Shown here in pieces: positions 1-6,778 of a stretch of DNA of 41,310 bases. The position numbers were made by a program, and so were the translations under genes. Origin of the DNA: Alloprevotella sp. Lung230 (GTDB taxonomy: Bacteria > Bacteroidota > Bacteroidia > Bacteroidales > Bacteroidaceae); the NCBI RefSeq assembly GCF_014385435.1, contig NZ_JACSUD010000019.1, positions 1 through 41,310 of the forward strand. The letters are read 5' to 3'. The number at the start of each line of letters is the position of its first letter. The first letter of the stretch is position 1. The notes beneath the pieces are model-generated. The model saw only the letters and a program-made list of their open reading frames with translations, searched no databases and was not told the origin of the DNA.

Positions 1-232
1 CTATAATCCCACGTTTTTTGCCTTCACTGCCTTCACCACCCACAGAAAAACACCTCACAACAACCTGATTCGCCTTTACAACCTTTGCTTTTCACCTCTA
101 TATCTTCACTCTTTCCCTTCACCTTGCCTTCACCCCTATTCCCCTGATTTTCAACCCCTCTCCCCCATCGGTGAAGGAGTGAAGGCAATTTGCACACAAT
201 ATTATAGTGTATACGCGCGTGCGCGCGAAGGA
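1..232. repeat. Palindromic intergenic element, copy A (left tip outside window)
   Basis: The right arm (about 170-232) carries GTGAAGGAGTGAAGGCA, then a spacer, then TATAGTGTATACGCGCG and a C/G-alternating tip. Its reverse complement matches the left arm at 1-38, which reads CTATAAT and then TTGCCTTCACTGCCTTCACC, so the window opens inside the left arm. The centre holds further TTCACC/GCCTTCACC motifs, and their order shows that A is inverted relative to copies B (10929-11150) and C (30326-30530). No gene is visible. The tip ends about 55 bp from the stop codon of the TfoX-like gene. Function unknown; it could be a structured RNA or terminator, a protein-binding array or a mobile repeat. Confidence 0.75.
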
Positions 233-286
233 GGCGAAAGGAAAGAATAGAGAGGAAGCGGGGGCGGGAAAAAAGGGTACAGCTCC

Positions 287-613
287 TCACTTCACCTTTC
301 TTTTCTTGGGCTTCGGTTCGGGGAGGGCCCGACAGGTGGCTCGAACAAGCGCGGCGAGGTAGTCGCGGTCTTCAACATCGGCGATATAAAAATAATCTTT
401 TGCATCGGGATAGGGTGGCCGCATCTCCTCTGTGCGTAGCAAGGCGCGGCCGGGTTCAGTGGGTTTTATATACAGCCCATCGTTGCAAATGAGCCCAAAG
501 ATCTTGCCATTGCAATAAATGCAGTAGCCGCCAAACATCTTTTTGGTAGCGATTTCGCCGGCACCGGCACATTGATCGGCTACGTATTGTACAAAATCGG
601 GGTTACAAGCCAT
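287..613 (-). CDS. TfoX N-terminal domain protein
   Basis: 108 residues, essentially one TfoX/Sxy N-terminal domain. The hallmark stretch KKMFGGYCIYCNGKIFGLIC lies near residues 24-43, followed by a Lys/Arg-rich tail (PKPKKRKVK). In gammaproteobacteria Sxy/TfoX helps CRP activate competence genes; Bacteroidales have stand-alone N-terminal-domain proteins of unknown role, so a competence function is not claimed. The ATG overlaps the end of the upstream GNAT gene by 11 bp, which suggests translational coupling as the last gene of the crcB-dinD-DUF4180-GNAT series. Downstream lies palindromic element A. Confidence 0.85.
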   Translation of the reverse strand: MACNPDFVQYVADQCAGAGEIATKKMFGGYCIYCNGKIFGLICNDGLYIKPTEPGRALLRTEEMRPPYPDAKDYFYIADVEDRDYLAALVRATCRALPEPKPKKRKVK

Positions 614-1163
614 GGTTTTTCCAATCGTTGAAAGTAATTTTGGTAAAATGCTCCGTGCGAACCTCGTTCAACAATAGAACAGGTTTATTGTCTTCTGTAT
701 GACTGTAAATGAATCCGCATTTCTCTTGTGCACGACGCGATTTTTCATTGCCGTCGTAATAACCGCACCAAACGGAAGAAAGATGCAAATCCTCGAAGGC
801 GTGACGAAGTATTTCGCGTATGGCTTCGGGAATCAATCCTTGTCCCCAGTAGGGTTCACCAATCCAATAACCAATCTCGCATTCAGTGTCTGAAATCTTC
901 ACAGTGTGAATTTCGCTTCTTGCGGTCATTATTCCAATGCTGCCAATGGGTTCACTGGTTTCTTTCAATACAACAGCGTAGGATTCTTCGCCCGAGAGGA
1001 CGGTTTTGATTATTTCTCGGCTGTTTTCAACGCTTGTGTGTGGCGGCCAGCCTGCAATCGGCCCGACGTTGGGATTGGCGGCATACTTGTACAGCGCTTC
1101 GGCATCGCTTTCCTGCCAGGGGCGTAGCAAGAGGCGCTCAGTTTCGAAGGTCTTTCTTTCCAT
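603..1163 (-). CDS. GNAT-family N-acetyltransferase (RimJ/RimL-like)
   Basis: 186 residues. It opens with the RimJ/RimL-type start FETERLLLRPWQESDAEALY. The acetyl-CoA-binding motif A appears as IGYWIGEPYWGQGLIPEAIR (around residues 98-117), and the later NEKSRRAQEKCGF segment is the typical C-terminal GNAT signature. The family transfers acetyl from acetyl-CoA to an amine, often a protein N-terminus or a small molecule; the substrate cannot be told from sequence. It starts 4 bp after the DUF4180 stop codon and overlaps the TfoX-like gene by 11 bp, so co-transcription is likely. Confidence 0.88.
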   Translation of the reverse strand: MERKTFETERLLLRPWQESDAEALYKYAANPNVGPIAGWPPHTSVENSREIIKTVLSGEESYAVVLKETSEPIGSIGIMTARSEIHTVKISDTECEIGYWIGEPYWGQGLIPEAIREILRHAFEDLHLSSVWCGYYDGNEKSRRAQEKCGFIYSHTEDNKPVLLLNEVRTEHFTKITFNDWKNHGL

Positions 1164-1167
1164 AGTT

Positions 1168-1542
1168 TTACTTGTATCTTGATAATAATGAAACGGCCTC
1201 TTCGGTCGAGGTGGTGAAGTTTACCATGCGTCCTCTGTTACTTTCGACGATGAAAGCGGCGAAACTATGGCTGGTATATTTCAACCAATCACCGACAATA
1301 GCGAGACGGACGCGATAGTTAGAAAATTTTTGAAGGATTTCGCCTGCAAACTTGGTTTTCAAGTCGAAGAAGCGAGGGGTGAAACTCCCTTCATGGAGGA
1401 TAATTCCATCGTAATATCGCCCAAAGAGTTCACCGAACAGGTCTAGGGCATCTTGCACATTGTTGACGAATTGACCTTCCGAGTTGATTTCAAGGAATGT
1501 TTGTCCGCCGATTTGATGAGAGATGACAGACTTTTCTTTCAT
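1168..1542 (-). CDS. DUF4180 domain protein
   Basis: 124 residues from the ATG at 1542 (MKEKSVISHQIGGQTFLEIN). A longer open frame reaches 1611, but the 23 extra residues are not family-like, and the ATG at 1542 matches the start of the duplicated fragment at 2515-2604. Residues about 25-120 (NVQDALDLFGE, then HEGSFTPRFFDLKTKFAGEI, then GDWLKYTSHSFAAFI) fit DUF4180, a small cytoplasmic protein family of unknown function. The gene lies 91 bp downstream of dinD. Its 5' end is duplicated upstream of dinD, which suggests dinD arrived by insertion at this gene's start. Confidence 0.82.
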   Translation of the reverse strand: MKEKSVISHQIGGQTFLEINSEGQFVNNVQDALDLFGELFGRYYDGIILHEGSFTPRFFDLKTKFAGEILQKFSNYRVRLAIVGDWLKYTSHSFAAFIVESNRGRMVNFTTSTEEAVSLLSRYK

Positions 1543-1633
1543 GTTTTGTTGTTTTTGTGAACATCTAATTATTTTACAGCGACAAGTGAGATAACTCGTC
1601 ATTCTTAACACTGGTACTCACCTACTTAACCTT

Positions 1634-2500
1634 TTACTTATTCTTCGGAAGTTTTTGCGAAGCTTGTTCCATCTTTTTCTCGTCTCGCGCCACCTTGCGT
1701 TCCAATTTCTTAATATCTTCTGCCGGTGGAAGCTCTTCAGGCTTGATGCCACGCTGTCCCAACATATCACGCACACTTTGGTTGTTTTGGATGTGTTCGT
1801 GCGTAATGGGCTGTTCTCCGTGCAGGTCTTTGTTTTCTACATTGTAGTTGGTCATTTCCGTGGCAAGGTTCTTGGCGGCTATGGTAAGGGTGGGCAGAAA
1901 GTCTGCCAACGGTCTGTTAGGCTTCACGCCCAGTCGGTTTTTCATATCTTCGGTGGTGTGTCCTCCGAAAAGTGCCGTGTCGCCTTTGGAGCGTATGCGC
2001 CCGAAGCCTTTGTCATCAACGCCTCGCTGATATATGTTCTGCGACAATTGTTTTTCTGCGGCTCTTAGTTTGTCGCGGGTTTCCAAGCGAGATAGTAGGT
2101 TTAGTCGCTCTTCTATCAATTCAGCTTTTCGTGTTTGTACGGCAAAGTAGCTTTGAGCGAAGGCTATTTCTTCTTTCTTTGGGTCGCCGTTTTGAGCGAT
2201 AAGATAGCAGGCATAGCGGGTAAGCATAAAATCCGCGACTTCTCGTTTTCCACCTTTGCCTATTTCTATCATTTTCGTGACCTCACGAAAATGATCCTCG
2301 ACATTGATATTCTGCGTTTTACACGAATCTACTGCACGGTGTATGGCAACGAGAAAGTTTTCCCAGCGCGCATAGCCTAATATCGTTTGCAGTTCGCGTG
2401 CAAACCACACTTCTACTTGTTCTTCTGCATCATCGCTTTCAATATATCGGACGATACTGTCGAACGATGATTTGTATTGTAATATGCTATTTTTGTCCAT
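1634..2500 (-). CDS. dinD: DNA damage-inducible protein D
   Basis: 288 residues, the expected length for DinD. The N-terminal Bro-N-like/DinD part includes EVWFARELQTILGYARWENF (about residues 30-49) and HFREVTKMIEIGKGGKREV. The middle is helical and charged (RLNLLSRLETRDKLRAAEKQ), then GFGRIRSKGDTALFGGHTTE, another strong DinD signature. The C-terminal end is Lys/Glu rich. In E. coli DinD is LexA-regulated and its product inhibits RecA filament activities; here the role is inferred from the family. No LexA-like operator is evident upstream. The gene is bracketed by two copies of the DUF4180 5' end in direct orientation, a sign of horizontal acquisition. The stop codon is 91 bp before DUF4180. 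Confidence 0.9.
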   Translation of the reverse strand: MDKNSILQYKSSFDSIVRYIESDDAEEQVEVWFARELQTILGYARWENFLVAIHRAVDSCKTQNINVEDHFREVTKMIEIGKGGKREVADFMLTRYACYLIAQNGDPKKEEIAFAQSYFAVQTRKAELIEERLNLLSRLETRDKLRAAEKQLSQNIYQRGVDDKGFGRIRSKGDTALFGGHTTEDMKNRLGVKPNRPLADFLPTLTIAAKNLATEMTNYNVENKDLHGEQPITHEHIQNNQSVRDMLGQRGIKPEELPPAEDIKKLERKVARDEKKMEQASQKLPKNK

Positions 2501-2514
2501 TATCTTTTGCCAAA

Positions 2515-2604
2515 TTAAGAATAAAGGGTGACTTGATTCTCCGAGTTGATTTCAAAGAATGTTTGTCCGCCGATTTGATGGGAGATGATTGACTTTTCTT
2601 TCAT
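2515..2604 (-). pseudogene. Truncated copy of the DUF4180 gene 5' end
   Basis: Starting at the ATG whose reverse complement occupies 2602-2604, the frame encodes MKEKSIISHQIGGQTFFEIN plus nine more residues before a stop at 2515-2517. The first 22 codons are nearly identical to those of the intact DUF4180 gene (1542 leftward), with a few substitutions, after which similarity ends. It lies 12 bp after the crcB stop and 14 bp before dinD. It looks like a remnant of an insertion or recombination event that brought in dinD. A functional 29-residue peptide is unlikely but cannot be excluded. Confidence 0.85.
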
Positions 2605-2616
2605 ATTTTGTGGTTC

Positions 2617-2994
2617 TCAGATTATTTTTGCGCACTCAATCCCGACGAAGAGCGCCACGAAACCCAAAGCAACACTCAGCCCTAAATAGAGCGCGCAAAG
2701 CAGCAGATTGCCGAGGTGCAGCAGCGTTGCGCTTTCGTTGATGAAGGTACTAAATGTAGTAAGTCCGCCGCAGAAGCCCACCGCCAGCAGGAGATGCAGC
2801 GACTCGCTACCGCCCAGTGCCTTTCCGAGCCATGTGGTGAGAAACCCGATGAGCAAGCACCCCACGACATTGGCCAAAAGCGTGGGAAGAGGAAAACTGC
2901 CCGTAAGTGCCAACGGCCAGATGCGAGCGATGAGGTAGCGCACTGCGCTACCCAAACCACCGCCAAGGGCTACTAAAAGAAGGTTACGTATCAT
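2617..2994 (-). CDS. crcB: Fluoride channel FluC/CrcB
   Basis: 125 residues with four hydrophobic segments, the size of a single-domain FluC subunit. It has the family signatures GGGLGSAVRYLIAR (about residues 11-24), TLLANVVGCLLIGF (central Asn) and GFCGGLTTFSTF (about 73-84), the last holding the Phe/Thr residues of the fluoride pathway. Fluc proteins are dual-topology dimers that export fluoride passively across the inner membrane. No fluoride riboswitch is recognisable in the 76-bp gap upstream. The neighbour upstream is a sodium:solute symporter in the same direction. Confidence 0.93.
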   Translation of the reverse strand: MIRNLLLVALGGGLGSAVRYLIARIWPLALTGSFPLPTLLANVVGCLLIGFLTTWLGKALGGSESLHLLLAVGFCGGLTTFSTFINESATLLHLGNLLLCALYLGLSVALGFVALFVGIECAKII

Positions 2995-3070
2995 GATGAA
3001 AGATGGGTTTCAAGTTTGGGGAGGTTGCTATCTTAATTGTAGAATATTCTCTATTTTGAACACCTACTTA

Positions 3071-4531
3071 TCATCTCACAGCGAGCGCGGTCACTTTCGG
3101 CTTCCGCAACAGCCAAAGGCCGAAAGCCGTAAGCGCCCCATTCAGAAGAAGAAGTTCGTAGCCAAAAGTATAGTTCCACCAAAGAGGGGCATAGTGGTCG
3201 AGGGCGAGACAGAGCGTGGGTGCAAGCACAGCCACAAGGGGCACCCAACGGTCGCACACCTGGCGGCGGGTGTAAAGCCCATAGAAGAAAAGGCCGAGGA
3301 GCGGGCCGTAGGTATAGGAGGCCAGCACAAAGATGGTGTTGATGATGCTGCCCCGTCCGACGGCGTGGAAGAGCAAGAGGCAGAGGTAACAAAGCAGGGC
3401 GATGACAAAATGGACACGCCGACGCAAACGCTGATCGTCAGGACGGCGGAAGAAGTCGATGCAGACGCTGGTGGTAAGGGCGGTGAGGGCACCATCGGCA
3501 GCTGAAAAGGCTGCGGCCACGATGCCGATGCTGAACGGAACGATGACCCACATCCCAAGTTGGCCGCTGACAATGAGCGTGGGGAGTAGTTGGTCGGCCT
3601 TGGCAGGCAGGGAAATGCCGTGGAGCGCAGCGAGATGATAGAACAAGACGCCGAGAGCGAGCAAGAGGGCATTGATGGGAAGAAAGGTAAGGCCGTAGAG
3701 GCACATATCCTTTTGAGCAGAAGGAAGATCGCGGCAGGTGAGATTTTTCTGCATCATATCCTGATCCAGCCCCGTCATCACAATAACGATAAAGATTCCG
3801 CTGACGAATTGCCGCCAAAAGGATTGTGTGCTGCCTGCGTCCCATTCAAAAACGCGGCTCATAGGGCTGTCGGCAATGATGCGCCACGCTTCGACAGGAG
3901 AAATCCGGAGAGCGTGGAGTGTGGCGGCAGTGATACCGACCAGAGCAAGAAGGAGCATGAGGGTTTGGAACACATCGGTGTAGAGCAGTCCGGCTTGTCC
4001 CGAACGCCGGGTGTATGCCCATATCAGCAGAAGACAGACGGCTGTGGTGAGCGGGAGAGGAATGCCGAGCGGAGCCGCCACAAAGGTGTGCAGCACGAGG
4101 GTGGCCAAATAAAGACGTGCCGCTGCGCCCGTGAGTTTGCTCAGAAGAAAAAAGAGGGCACCAGTGCGGTGGGCAGTGAGTCCGAAGCGTTGCCCGAGAT
4201 AGGCATAGATGCTGGTGAGATTCAGACGATAGTAGAGCGGAAGAAGGAGAAAGGCCACGGCCACATAGCCCAAAATGTAACCCATACACATTTGCAGATA
4301 GGTCATACCGATGCCGGCCACCCATCCCGGCACACTGATGAGCGTAACGCCTGAGATGCTGCCGGCAATCATCCCCACAGCTACGAGCGGCCACGGGGCA
4401 CGGCGGTGGGCACGGAAAAAGGCTTCGTTGGAAGTGGCATCGGTGCGGCGTGTGCCCCATCGGGACACGCCCATCAAAAGGAGAAAATAAAGAACGAGCG
4501 TAGAAAGGACAATAATGGAAAAGAGAGGCAT
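3071..4531 (-). CDS. Sodium:solute symporter (SSS family)
   Basis: 486 residues with about 12-13 hydrophobic segments spread over the whole length. SSS-family features are the early NEAFFRAHRRAPWPLVAVGM loop followed by AGSISGVTLISVPGWV, the central MTGLDQDMMQKNLTCRD segment, and FSAADGALTALTTSVCIDF, the usual SSS motif in the later sodium-site helix. These proteins take up sugars, amino acids, vitamins or similar solutes with sodium across the inner membrane; the substrate cannot be assigned. The start is 9 bp after the DUF4435 stop, so it may be co-transcribed with the ATPase/DUF4435 pair, though a functional link is uncertain. Confidence 0.9.
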   Translation of the reverse strand: MPLFSIIVLSTLVLYFLLLMGVSRWGTRRTDATSNEAFFRAHRRAPWPLVAVGMIAGSISGVTLISVPGWVAGIGMTYLQMCMGYILGYVAVAFLLLPLYYRLNLTSIYAYLGQRFGLTAHRTGALFFLLSKLTGAAARLYLATLVLHTFVAAPLGIPLPLTTAVCLLLIWAYTRRSGQAGLLYTDVFQTLMLLLALVGITAATLHALRISPVEAWRIIADSPMSRVFEWDAGSTQSFWRQFVSGIFIVIVMTGLDQDMMQKNLTCRDLPSAQKDMCLYGLTFLPINALLLALGVLFYHLAALHGISLPAKADQLLPTLIVSGQLGMWVIVPFSIGIVAAAFSAADGALTALTTSVCIDFFRRPDDQRLRRRVHFVIALLCYLCLLLFHAVGRGSIINTIFVLASYTYGPLLGLFFYGLYTRRQVCDRWVPLVAVLAPTLCLALDHYAPLWWNYTFGYELLLLNGALTAFGLWLLRKPKVTALAVR

Positions 4532-4540
4532 AGGGGCGGT

Positions 4541-5566
4541 TTAGTTAGGGTGTGCCTGACGGAGGGCTTGTCGAGCAATGTCGCGTGCCAGTTGGAGCAG
4601 GTGTTCAAACTCCGGCGCGGTGTGATAGGCGGTGTGCTTACGCAGCATTTCGTCATAAGGTGCAATGGCGTGGCGATAGGAGGCCAATTCGTTTTGCTTC
4701 TGCACGTTGTGGCAGGCCAAACGGGTGATGTCGCGCTCACGATCGCGCCGCAGGGCATCGCACACTCCGCTAAGGAGCGGGCCGACCACCACATCTACCA
4801 AGTCGTGCCCACGCATATAGAGATAGGCCGTAGCAGGTGTTACACCGAGGGCAACGATTTGCTCACGCAGCGGTTTGTAGGTCATTCGTCCTTGTGGAAA
4901 GCGATGTTGCAGCCAGTTGATTTTCTTATTGACACGATGGCGTAGTTGCTCAAGCGTCTCCTCCGGATGATGAAAATTGATGCGGCGCAATTCGACCACC
5001 GCGGCAAAGTCGGAAAGAGAGAATTGGCTGAACACGCCATACTTATAGCACCACACATTCCACACCAAGAGAGGGAAAACGATTTCGGAGAATCTCGTCA
5101 TAAAACTTTCAAAATCGAAAAGATGCCGATCGTTGAGCGTGGCCATCACGCAGACGTTGTGGAGCGTAGCGGCGTAGCACTGGAAATTCTCGATGGAATA
5201 GACATGAGTGTGGAGCACGAAAGGAGAGGTGCAGAGCAAGGTGCTGGTGGGTGTGGCTCCCTGCATGAGGTAGTCGTAGTCGGCATCGACACAGGCTATC
5301 ATGTGAGGGCCGAGCCGATTGGAAAGCGCGATTTTCTTGCCGCGCCCCAAGGAGGTGCGAGAGGGGAGCATCACCTCAAATTCAACGCGGTCGTCTTCAA
5401 TCAGTGTGAGGAGGTCGTTCCAAAAGAAAATGTCGTCGTAGCTCTCGACATAGACCACAATTTTATGGCGCGACGCTCGGCTCTGCAAACGGTTGGCAGC
5501 AGAGATATAGGCCGAATTGAGGTGGGTAGTGAGGTGGGACGATGAGCGAGACATGGGGCGAAGCAT
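4541..5566 (-). CDS. DUF4435 protein, TOPRIM-like (AriB-like candidate)
   Basis: 341 residues. After a Ser/Arg-rich N-terminus, HKIVVYVESYDDIFFWNDLL places a TOPRIM-type acidic residue at E41, and MIACVDADYDYL supplies a DxD at D94/D96. This E...DxD spacing fits the DUF4435 family, a TOPRIM-related fold. DUF4435 is the family of AriB, the toxic nuclease of the PARIS phage-defence system, which works with an AAA ATPase (AriA). Here the ATPase gene lies immediately upstream, with its stop and this ATG abutting (TAAATG). Met5 (5554) is an alternative start. That it is a nuclease or defensive is inference; Bacteroidales carry many uncharacterised ATPase-DUF4435 pairs. Confidence 0.82.
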   Translation of the reverse strand: MLRPMSRSSSHLTTHLNSAYISAANRLQSRASRHKIVVYVESYDDIFFWNDLLTLIEDDRVEFEVMLPSRTSLGRGKKIALSNRLGPHMIACVDADYDYLMQGATPTSTLLCTSPFVLHTHVYSIENFQCYAATLHNVCVMATLNDRHLFDFESFMTRFSEIVFPLLVWNVWCYKYGVFSQFSLSDFAAVVELRRINFHHPEETLEQLRHRVNKKINWLQHRFPQGRMTYKPLREQIVALGVTPATAYLYMRGHDLVDVVVGPLLSGVCDALRRDRERDITRLACHNVQKQNELASYRHAIAPYDEMLRKHTAYHTAPEFEHLLQLARDIARQALRQAHPN

Positions 5567-6394
5567 TTAGACAGTGATGTCGGAAACCTCGGTGACGGTA
5601 TCTTCCCACCCGTCCATAATCACAGCCGGCGAATGCGTGGTAAGAATAATTTGCGCATTAGGGTTGAGCATGCGCACCATCGAGATGAGTCGTTTCTGCC
5701 AGTCGAAATGCAGGCTCACCTCGGGTTCGTCCATGAAGAGAACGTAAGGTTGGCGGTCTTGGGTGAGGGTGGTGAGGAGGATGATGAGCATTTGTTTTTC
5801 GCCGGACGAAAGGATGTAGGGCGAAATCACCTCGTCATACTGGTAAAACCGCAGCTCGTTACTCTCGCGGTCGATGCGCTTTCCGGTTTCAGAAAAAAGG
5901 TCATCAACCAAATCGAGAAACTGCTGTTTGGCCGCCGAAGCCTCCGCCGCTCTCTCTCGGGCTTCAGGGTGTCCGCTGGTGAGGAGGGCAATCATGCGGT
6001 TGCCCACATTGACCTGATAGTCAAGGTAACGGCGCTGGAGCTGATAGAGCTGCCAATCGAGTTCGGTCGAAATGCGCCCATCGGAAAGGGTGGAGATGTG
6101 GTCGGCCGCTACCAGCTGCCGGTCGAAGGAGCGGATGATGTCGTAGCGGATGCAATCGGCATCGGAAGGCGAGAAGTCGACCTCCACACCCAAATGCGTT
6201 CCGCCACGAATGGCACCACTGGGGGCTAATCCACTGATGTGCTGCACAAGTCGGGCTAAGATGGTGCTTTTGCCTGCGCCGTTCTTCCCACTGAGCACAT
6301 TGACACTCGGCGAGAGGGTCCACACGATGTGCTTGTGGCCGCTCCACAGACTCTTGATTTCGATTTTGGCAATGTAGTTGGCATATTTAGGCAT
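5567..6394 (-). CDS. AAA/ABC-type ATPase (AriA/OLD-like candidate)
   Basis: 275 residues from the ATG at 6394 (MPKYANYIAKIEIKSLWSGH). It has Walker A GKNGAGKST (residues 36-44), the ABC-type signature LSSGEKQM (about 195-202), Walker B YVLFMDEPE (D222/E223) and an H-switch ILTTHSP (His254). This is the layout of OLD/RecF-like dimerising ATPases, without the long coiled-coil of SMC proteins. It abuts the DUF4435 gene without a gap, so the two are translationally coupled and probably form a complex. A frame continuing upstream to 7084 crosses the intergenic palindromes and another gene's start, so it is not used. A TAACTTTG -7 box lies 24 bp upstream. Confidence 0.88.
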   Translation of the reverse strand: MPKYANYIAKIEIKSLWSGHKHIVWTLSPSVNVLSGKNGAGKSTILARLVQHISGLAPSGAIRGGTHLGVEVDFSPSDADCIRYDIIRSFDRQLVAADHISTLSDGRISTELDWQLYQLQRRYLDYQVNVGNRMIALLTSGHPEARERAAEASAAKQQFLDLVDDLFSETGKRIDRESNELRFYQYDEVISPYILSSGEKQMLIILLTTLTQDRQPYVLFMDEPEVSLHFDWQKRLISMVRMLNPNAQIILTTHSPAVIMDGWEDTVTEVSDITV

Positions 6395-6417
6395 AGCGCA
6401 AGAGGATTTGATTGCCA

Positions 6418-6425
6418 CAAAGTTA
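6418..6425 (-). promoter_or_regulatory. Putative -7 box for the ATPase-DUF4435 operon
   Basis: On the minus strand this reads TAACTTTG, matching the Bacteroidota TAnnTTTG element, 24 bp before the ATPase ATG. No clear TTTG/TTG partner was found 19-20 bp further upstream, so this is a partial promoter match. Confidence 0.5.
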
Positions 6426-6531
6426 GACAAAAAAGGAGAGACAGCGGCGGTTTCGTCTTCAAAAAAAGTGGTTTCATCGACTTTTGCAGCGCTTCGCGTG
6501 GCGGTTTCGGGAATAAATGGTCGAAATTGCG

Positions 6532-6539
6532 TACATTTG
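6532..6539 (+). promoter_or_regulatory. Possible -7 box for the outer membrane protein gene
   Basis: TACATTTG matches TAnnTTTG and lies about 240 bp upstream of the ATG at 6779. If used, the four 18-bp palindromes at 6621-6704 would sit inside the 5' leader. The upstream -33 partner is weak (TTTC near 6505). Confidence 0.35.
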
Positions 6540-6620
6540 CAATCCTCCCCTCTCGCCACAGCAAGGCTTCCGGCGGTCTCACTCCGTGGATGCCGACGGT
6601 GCAGATGGGACGCAGTGGAG

Positions 6621-6704
6621 TTTTCAACACGGTGAAAAGACATTTTCAACGTGTTGAAAGATTGTTTTCTACACGGTGAAAACTCATTTTCATCATGTAG
6701 AAAA
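6621..6704. repeat. Array of four 18-bp palindromes at 22-bp period
   Basis: Four tandem units occupy 6621-6638, 6643-6660, 6665-6682 and 6687-6704, each separated by exactly 4 bp of unrelated sequence. The units are TTTTCAACACGGTGAAAA, TTTTCAACGTGTTGAAAG, TTTTCTACACGGTGAAAA and TTTTCATCATGTAGAAAA. Each is an imperfect inverted repeat with TTTTC/GAAAA ends. A 22-bp period is about two turns of B-DNA, as expected for dimers bound side by side on one face. The array is 75 bp upstream of the outer membrane protein gene and about 227 bp upstream of the divergent ATPase start. It could be an operator array, or fold as four small RNA hairpins in the leader. The remaining 6395-6778 sequence shows no gene. 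Confidence 0.9.
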
Positions 6705-6778
6705 CTCCACCACCTCACTCCCCGCGGCGACGCTCCTCCTATACAACACAAGACCTCACAACACAACAACACAGACTC

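Noticed and set aside
2995-3070. Possible fluoride riboswitch before crcB
   Set aside because: The short gap lacks the conserved GGCGATGG...CTCC-type core and pseudoknot segments.
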